From: Chloroflexota bacterium
Lineage (GTDB): Bacteria > Chloroflexota > Limnocylindria > Limnocylindrales > Limnocylindraceae
Reading direction: 5' to 3'
Assembly (NCBI GenBank): GCA_003476885.1
Contig: DMUR01000036.1
Location: 1 to 9,321 of the forward strand
DNA: 9,321 nt
Shown: one piece after another, positions 5,331 through 9,321 of the stretch
Layout of the letters: every line of letters begins with the position of its first letter
Position numbering within the stretch: position 1 is the stretch's first letter
Notes under the pieces: model-generated
What the model was told of the DNA's origin: nothing
Seen by the model: the letters and a program-made list of their open reading frames with translations, nothing else
Databases searched by the model: none
Program-made: the position numbers and the translations under genes

Positions 5331-6520
5331 AGGGCCTGAGAGGGGTGCTCTCCTCGGTGCGCCTGCCAGCCCTATCGATTCTGGTCGCCCTACTTGTCGG
5401 CGGCTTAGTGATTATGTTCAGCGATCTTGAAGTGCTCGCCATGATTCCGAACAATCCGATCGGTGCGCTTGGCGAAGGCATTGGCAGAGTTGGAGCGGCC
5501 TACTCCGCACTTCTCCGCGGAGCATTCGGGAATCCAGAGCGAATTGTGGAGGCGATCGCATCTGGCGACCCTGTAGAGCTTGCGCGGGCGGCACGCCCAA
5601 TCACTGAAAGCCTTCTCAAGTCCATCCCACTGATGTTTGTAGGGCTTGGTGTCTCCGTAGCATTCCGATCGGGTGAGTTCAACATCGGAGGCGAGGGCCA
5701 ATTCTTGATGGGCGGACTCGGCGCTACAACCTTTGCGATCGTGCTAGGTGGCGCTGGCCTCCCTGCGCCGATCGTGATCTTCGGAACCGTCCTTGCCGGG
5801 GCAATCTTTGGCGCAGCGTGGGGTTTCATCCCAGGCTTCTTGAAGGTGCGGGCGGGTTCGAGCGAAGTGATCACGACGATCATGCTCAACTACATCGCGT
5901 CGCTCTTCGTCTTCTTCCTCCTCTCAAACTGGACGTTGATTCAGCGTGAGGACGGGACGCAGCCAATCTCAAAGGCACTTGCAGATTATGTGGTGATCCC
6001 AGGGATCCTACCGATTCCAGAGCTACGACTACACCTTGGCTTCCTCGTTGCATTGGCGGCAGCGGTTGCCGTCAGCTGGTTCCTCTTCCGAACCACGCGA
6101 GGCTTTGAGCTGCGCACGGCCGGCCTGAATCTGGCGGCTGCGCGATACGCAGGGATGGGAGCCTCCAGCTCCATCGTGGCCGCGATGGCAATATCGGGTG
6201 CACTCGCCGGGATGGGTGGCGCATTTGAGGTGACGGGAACCATCAAGCAGTTCTCCACGGTTGTGTCTGGCGGTGTTGGTTTCACGGCGATCGCGATCGC
6301 ACTCGTCGGAGGCACGCGACCGAGTGGTGTCGTTGCAACAGCGCTCGTCTTCGGCGCGCTCAGAAACGGTGGCGGCTTGATGGGCCTCGAAACGTCAATC
6401 CCGATTGATCTCCTCTTCTTCATTCAGGCTCTCGTTATCATGTTCATTGCCGCACCGAACCTTACAGCGCGCATCATTCGGCTGCCATTCAGGAGAAAGA
6501 GTAAGGAGGCTGTCGCATGA
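5327..6520 (+). CDS. Nucleoside ABC transporter permease 1 (BPD_transp_2 family, NupP/YufP-like)
   Basis: Integral membrane subunit, 397 aa. One N-terminal membrane segment (about 13-31) is followed by a roughly 60-residue hydrophilic/amphipathic region, then a multi-span core from about residue 95. The core carries family motifs SGEFNIGGEGQFLMGG (115-130) and GFIPGFLKVRAGSSEVITTI (166-185). The latter is the likely cytoplasmic coupling region that contacts the ATPase. The C-terminus is short and basic (RRKSK). The ATG overlaps the ATPase TGA by four bases, and the gene overlaps permease 2 in the same way, so the three products are probably made in matched amounts. It should pair with permease 2 as a heterodimer, as in NupPQ; this follows from the family rather than from a visible interface. 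Confidence 0.92.
   Translation: MKGLRGVLSSVRLPALSILVALLVGGLVIMFSDLEVLAMIPNNPIGALGEGIGRVGAAYSALLRGAFGNPERIVEAIASGDPVELARAARPITESLLKSIPLMFVGLGVSVAFRSGEFNIGGEGQFLMGGLGATTFAIVLGGAGLPAPIVIFGTVLAGAIFGAAWGFIPGFLKVRAGSSEVITTIMLNYIASLFVFFLLSNWTLIQREDGTQPISKALADYVVIPGILPIPELRLHLGFLVALAAAVAVSWFLFRTTRGFELRTAGLNLAAARYAGMGASSSIVAAMAISGALAGMGGAFEVTGTIKQFSTVVSGGVGFTAIAIALVGGTRPSGVVATALVFGALRNGGGLMGLETSIPIDLLFFIQALVIMFIAAPNLTARIIRLPFRRKSKEAVA
6503..6509 (+). promoter_or_regulatory. Consensus Shine-Dalgarno of permease 2, inside permease 1
   Basis: AAGGAGG lies 7 nt before the ATG at 6517, within the last codons of permease 1. It is the best ribosome-binding match in the window and shows that permease 2 can be initiated independently despite the ATGA overlap. 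Confidence 0.75.
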
Positions 6521-7800
6521 GTAAGTCAGCAAAGACGAACGCGGTAGCCACTCATGTAATGGGCGCGGAGGAGTTGAAGGCTCTCCGTGGTTCGAGGATT
6601 CGAGCCTTCATCTTTGCCATCTTTGCGCTCGCTGCCTTCGCGGCGGCGACCGCAAACAGCGCCACGATTGCGAACCTCTCGCTGTGGGTGGATACGATCG
6701 GCGGAACCGACGCACTCATCTCATTCCCCGTAGCCATCGTTTGGATCGGTTCTGGTCTGGTGCTCGGGGCTGTTGCGGCGGCGCAGTACCGACTCGGCGG
6801 AAAGTACCGCTGGCGCGTCGGGATCGCAATCGCATCACCGCTGATCGTCACCGCACTTTTCACCACGCTTCTCGCTGGCACCCCAGCGAACCTGACCGTC
6901 CTCTTCACGGGAACGTTCAACTACGCAGGTCCCGTGGCGATTGGTGCCTTGGCCGGCATCATCTCTGAACGGAGCGGTGTGCTGAACATCGCCATCGAAG
7001 GGAAGTTCCTCCTCGGTGCTCTCTCAGGGGCCGTCGCGTCAAGCATCTTTGGGATCGCGATTGCAGGGCCAATCGCCGGAGCCGTGATCGGTGCGCTCGT
7101 TGGCCTGCTGCTCGCGATTCTCGGACTTCGTTACAAGGTGGATCAAATCGTTGCAGGCACGGTGATTAATCTTGGAGCTGCGGGTATCACGACGTTCATC
7201 TACCTGCGAGTGCTTCAGATCCACAGTGAATTCAACAGTCCAGTGAGCATCCTTCCGGTGAAGATTCCAGTGCTCGGCGATCTTCCGATCGTTGGCAATC
7301 TTCTCTTTACGTTGAGTCCGTACTCCTACCTTGCGCTGATTCTTGTCGCATTTTTCACGTACATGCTCTTCCGCACGCGATGGGGCCTACGACTTCGCGC
7401 GAGCGGTGAAATGCCAGCAGCCGCGGGGACTGTTGGCGTTGATGTGATGAAACTGCGCTACCGAGCGATGATCCTGGCGGGAGCGCTTGCAGGGCTCGCG
7501 GGATCCTATCTCGCGCTCAGCGGAACCGGCGGTTTCGGGATGGGTATTTCGGCGGGGCGCGGATTCATTGCGCTCGCAGCCCTGATCTTTGGGGCGTGGA
7601 AGCCATGGAATGCACTTGGAGCCGCACTCATCTTCGGCTTTGCTGAGGCTGCTTCAACGCTCCTCTCCATTCTCGGCGTTGGACTTCCGCCGCAGGTTCT
7701 GTTGGCAGTGCCGTATGTAATGACCATCATTGTGGTTGCTGGCCTGATTGGTCGAGTGCGCGGACCAGCATCGGCGGGCCGACCGTACGAACAGGGATAG
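6517..7800 (+). CDS. Nucleoside ABC transporter permease 2 (BPD_transp_2 family, NupQ/YufQ-like)
   Basis: Second membrane subunit, 427 aa. The family core begins near residue 135 with ERSGVLNIAIEGKFLLGA (151-168), and the coupling region LRYKVDQIVAGTVINLG (204-220) is clear. Further membrane spans follow up to about residue 412, and the tail is short and polar. Before the core are about 130 residues with a cytoplasmic stretch of about 28 residues and three hydrophobic segments (about 29-50, 68-90, 101-121). In Bacillus-type NupQ (about 320 aa) the equivalent motif lies near residue 35-40, so this protein is extended by roughly 110 residues. I recall similar extended versions in actinobacteria. 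The start overlaps the permease 1 stop (ATGA, 6517-6520) and has a consensus Shine-Dalgarno. The nucleoside hydrolase gene begins 27 bp after its TAG. Confidence 0.92.
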   Translation: MSKSAKTNAVATHVMGAEELKALRGSRIRAFIFAIFALAAFAAATANSATIANLSLWVDTIGGTDALISFPVAIVWIGSGLVLGAVAAAQYRLGGKYRWRVGIAIASPLIVTALFTTLLAGTPANLTVLFTGTFNYAGPVAIGALAGIISERSGVLNIAIEGKFLLGALSGAVASSIFGIAIAGPIAGAVIGALVGLLLAILGLRYKVDQIVAGTVINLGAAGITTFIYLRVLQIHSEFNSPVSILPVKIPVLGDLPIVGNLLFTLSPYSYLALILVAFFTYMLFRTRWGLRLRASGEMPAAAGTVGVDVMKLRYRAMILAGALAGLAGSYLALSGTGGFGMGISAGRGFIALAALIFGAWKPWNALGAALIFGFAEAASTLLSILGVGLPPQVLLAVPYVMTIIVVAGLIGRVRGPASAGRPYEQG

Positions 7801-7827
7801 TCACGTGGAAGTGGTGGGTGCTCGACT

Positions 7828-8859
7828 GTGAGCGGTGAGAGTCCGCGCATTGGCTGGCCAACCTTCCACCATGCAGCTCTCGCGCCACGAACGGCACCAG
7901 TGGGCTCATCGGCCGCGCCACTCCCGATCATTGTTGATAGCGATCCCGGTCTTGATGATGCCCTCGCACTTGCACTTGCGGTCGCGCGACCAGAGCTGAA
8001 CCTGCTCGCAGTCACAAGCGTTGGTGGAAATGCGGACGTCCATCACTGCACGGAGAACGCACTTCGACTTATGCACCTCTACGGGGCTGACAACGTCCCC
8101 GTCGCTGAGGGCGCGGTCGGTCCCCTGACCGGTCCACTTGAGCGCGCGACGGAGGTGCACGGTGAGAGCGGACTCGGAAACACGAAGCTCCCCGTAGCGC
8201 CTCGGAAGGCTGAGAGTGAGGGGGCCGTTGCCTTGATGGCGCGTTTGATCGCTGCCTCACCCGATCCCGTAGCGCTCGTGCCGATCGGTCCACTCACAAA
8301 CATTGCACTCCTCATTCGGAGTTATCCGCACCTAGCGCCAAAGATTGCGCACATTTGCCTGATGGGCGGATCAGTCGGTGAAGGGAATTCTTCCGCGTCC
8401 GCCGAATTCAACATCTATGCCGATCCCACTTCGGCCGAGGTCGTCTTTGCGAGCGGACTCCCAATCACGATGATTGGCCTTGATGTGACACATCACGCAA
8501 TTCTGGACCGCAGCATCCTTACGCGACTCTCAGCGCTCCGGGGGGCATCCGCCAAAGTTGCGGCCGAAGTTCTTCAGTACTCCTTTGAGCGCTCTGCCGC
8601 GTGGGGCCAGGGTGAGAAGATGGCGATCCACGATGCAGTGGCTGTGCTCCACCTTGCAATCCCTGACCTCGTGGGGGTTGCACGCTATCACGTGACGGTG
8701 GACGCGACATCAGGCCCAGCGAGAGGCCGCACGATCGGTGATGCAAATCCGTATCGCTTGAACCGTGACGGTCGTGAAGCAAACTGCGATGTTGGCTTAA
8801 CCATTGACCCAGTTCGATTTGCGGACCTGGTGGTTGACGCGTACGAGAAGCTACCGTAG
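7828..8859 (+). CDS. Inosine/uridine-preferring nucleoside hydrolase (IunH/Rih family)
   Basis: Calcium-dependent enzyme that hydrolyses the N-glycosidic bond of nucleosides to free base and ribose; no signal peptide is visible, so it should be cytoplasmic. The 343-aa product has the family's DSDPGLDD motif (Ca2+-binding and catalytic Asp at 37, 39, 43, 44). It also has HGESGLGN (111-118), PIGPLTNIA (152-160), AEFNIYADP (192-200, with E193 and N195 for ribose contact) and IHDAVAV with H268 and the Ca2+-ligand D269. The GTG at 7828 is the first start after the permease 2 stop, with a weak GGTGGG 9 nt upstream. It gives about 31 residues before the first strand, longer than usual, and a GTG at 7900 would give a near-standard N-terminus but lacks a ribosome site. 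Base preference cannot be read from the sequence. Its place at the end of the importer operon suggests it acts on imported nucleosides. Confidence 0.92.
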   Translation: MSGESPRIGWPTFHHAALAPRTAPVGSSAAPLPIIVDSDPGLDDALALALAVARPELNLLAVTSVGGNADVHHCTENALRLMHLYGADNVPVAEGAVGPLTGPLERATEVHGESGLGNTKLPVAPRKAESEGAVALMARLIAASPDPVALVPIGPLTNIALLIRSYPHLAPKIAHICLMGGSVGEGNSSASAEFNIYADPTSAEVVFASGLPITMIGLDVTHHAILDRSILTRLSALRGASAKVAAEVLQYSFERSAAWGQGEKMAIHDAVAVLHLAIPDLVGVARYHVTVDATSGPARGRTIGDANPYRLNRDGREANCDVGLTIDPVRFADLVVDAYEKLP

Positions 8860-8877
8860 CGAATGCTCGCGTTGCGC

Positions 8878-9321
8878 TCAGCGCGCGCGTAGCGACTCTA
8901 GAATCCCCGGAAGCGCGGCACTGATCTCCTCGGCGGCACGTTCATACGCACTCTCTGGATGCCCCCACGGGTCATCGAGATCGCTCCCCTGAGCGGCGGG
9001 ATCAAAGTCGCGAATGAGGCGAACTTCGGCGCGGCGGATCCCACTCGCAACAATGGAGCGCGCATCGCGGAGGTTCCAGCGGTCGGCTACCAGGATGAGG
9101 TCTTGCTGATCAGCCAGCGCGATCGTCAACTGACGGGCGCGGTGTTCCGCGCGCAGCCCGCGACGCGCAAGTAGCGCCGCGCTGTGTTCGTGCATCCCTT
9201 CCCCTTCGTGCTCGTTGGAGGTGCCTGCGCTGCTCACGCGCACTCGTCTAGAGAGGGCGGGATCAGTGGCGATGGCCGCCTCGAGGAGCACCTCCGCGAG
9301 CGGGGAGCGGCAGATGTTGCC
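8878..9321 (-). CDS. Low-molecular-weight protein-tyrosine phosphatase, 5' end outside window
   Basis: Cytoplasmic phosphatase of the LMW-PTP family, which dephosphorylates phosphotyrosine proteins; some relatives act on phosphoarginine. Reading leftward from the right edge, the frame begins GNICRSPLAEVLLEAA, the second half of the C-x-x-G-N-x-C-R-S phosphate-binding loop. The nucleophilic Cys itself lies about two codons beyond the window. The 147 visible residues include VSSAGT, an ARxLT-like segment (ARQLTIAL), ADQQDLILVAD, and DDPWG with the general-acid Asp near the C-terminus. All match family order and near-full length (about 155). A GTG at 9289-9291 is an internal Val codon, not the start. 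Ile in GNICRS is typical of tyrosine phosphatases, whereas the arginine phosphatase YwlE has Thr there. It converges on the nucleoside hydrolase gene with 18 bp between stops and is probably unrelated to salvage. Confidence 0.88.
   Translation of the reverse strand, partial: GNICRSPLAEVLLEAAIATDPALSRRVRVSSAGTSNEHEGEGMHEHSAALLARRGLRAEHRARQLTIALADQQDLILVADRWNLRDARSIVASGIRRAEVRLIRDFDPAAQGSDLDDPWGHPESAYERAAEEISAALPGILESLRAR

Noticed and set aside
5549..6300. GCGATCGC octamers (cyanobacterial HIP1-like) in permease 1
   Set aside because: Only a few copies, all inside coding sequence rich in Ala/Ile codons (GCGATCGC reads as Ala-Ile-Ala); not the density seen in HIP1-bearing cyanobacteria, and gene content does not suggest a cyanobacterium.
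8860..8895. Bidirectional terminator between the hydrolase and phosphatase genes
   Set aside because: Only a GCGC-TCA-GCGC mini-stem inside low-complexity GC sequence; no stable long stem and no T-run on either strand.
8959..9174. 71-aa plus-strand frame opposite the phosphatase gene
   Set aside because: The opposite strand carries clear LMW-PTP motifs in order; this frame has no recognisable protein features.

Overview
The window is a nucleoside uptake and breakdown locus from what looks like a monoderm, moderately GC-rich bacterium. I favour Actinomycetota or Chloroflexota, but the assignment is uncertain. The clues are a lipobox-anchored solute-binding lipoprotein, GTG and TTG starts, a DeoC of the longer type (about 311 aa), an ABC permease with a long N-terminal extension, and a deoC / ALDH-like / add / BMP-transporter neighbourhood familiar from actinobacterial genomes. 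I found no rRNA, tRNA, CRISPR array, insertion sequence or phage gene. No stretch of more than 300 bases lacks a gene.

Left part (1-2442): the 3' end of an aldehyde-dehydrogenase-like gene runs rightward into the window and converges on deoC (leftward, deoxyribose-phosphate aldolase). DeoC is divergent from add (rightward, adenosine deaminase). The two share a 60-bp intergenic region holding a possible leaderless promoter for deoC and a small palindrome.

Centre (2581-7800): a complete BMP/PnrA-type nucleoside ABC importer. Its genes encode a substrate-binding lipoprotein, a double-NBD ATPase of the RbsA/NupO kind, and two BPD_transp_2-type permeases. The last three are translationally coupled through two ATGA overlaps, whereas the lipoprotein gene is set apart by RNA structure. 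Two adjacent hairpins lie in its leader, and two GNRA-tetraloop hairpins lie between it and the ATPase gene.

Right part (7828-9321): a nucleoside hydrolase follows the second permease by 27 bp and is probably part of the importer operon. Converging on it is the incomplete gene for a low-molecular-weight protein-tyrosine phosphatase, which looks like an unrelated neighbour.

Working model (inference): the lipoprotein captures nucleosides and the ABC complex imports them. Adenosine deaminase converts adenosine to inosine, and the hydrolase cleaves nucleosides to base plus free pentose. DeoC splits deoxyribose 5-phosphate to glyceraldehyde 3-phosphate and acetaldehyde, which a full-length aldehyde dehydrogenase elsewhere could oxidise. 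No nucleoside phosphorylase, phosphopentomutase, cytidine deaminase or pentose kinase is in the window, so the supply of DeoC's substrate is not explained here. I see no convincing undescribed system. The most notable signals are the RNA structures around the binding-protein gene and the ALDH-like protein that lacks the catalytic half.
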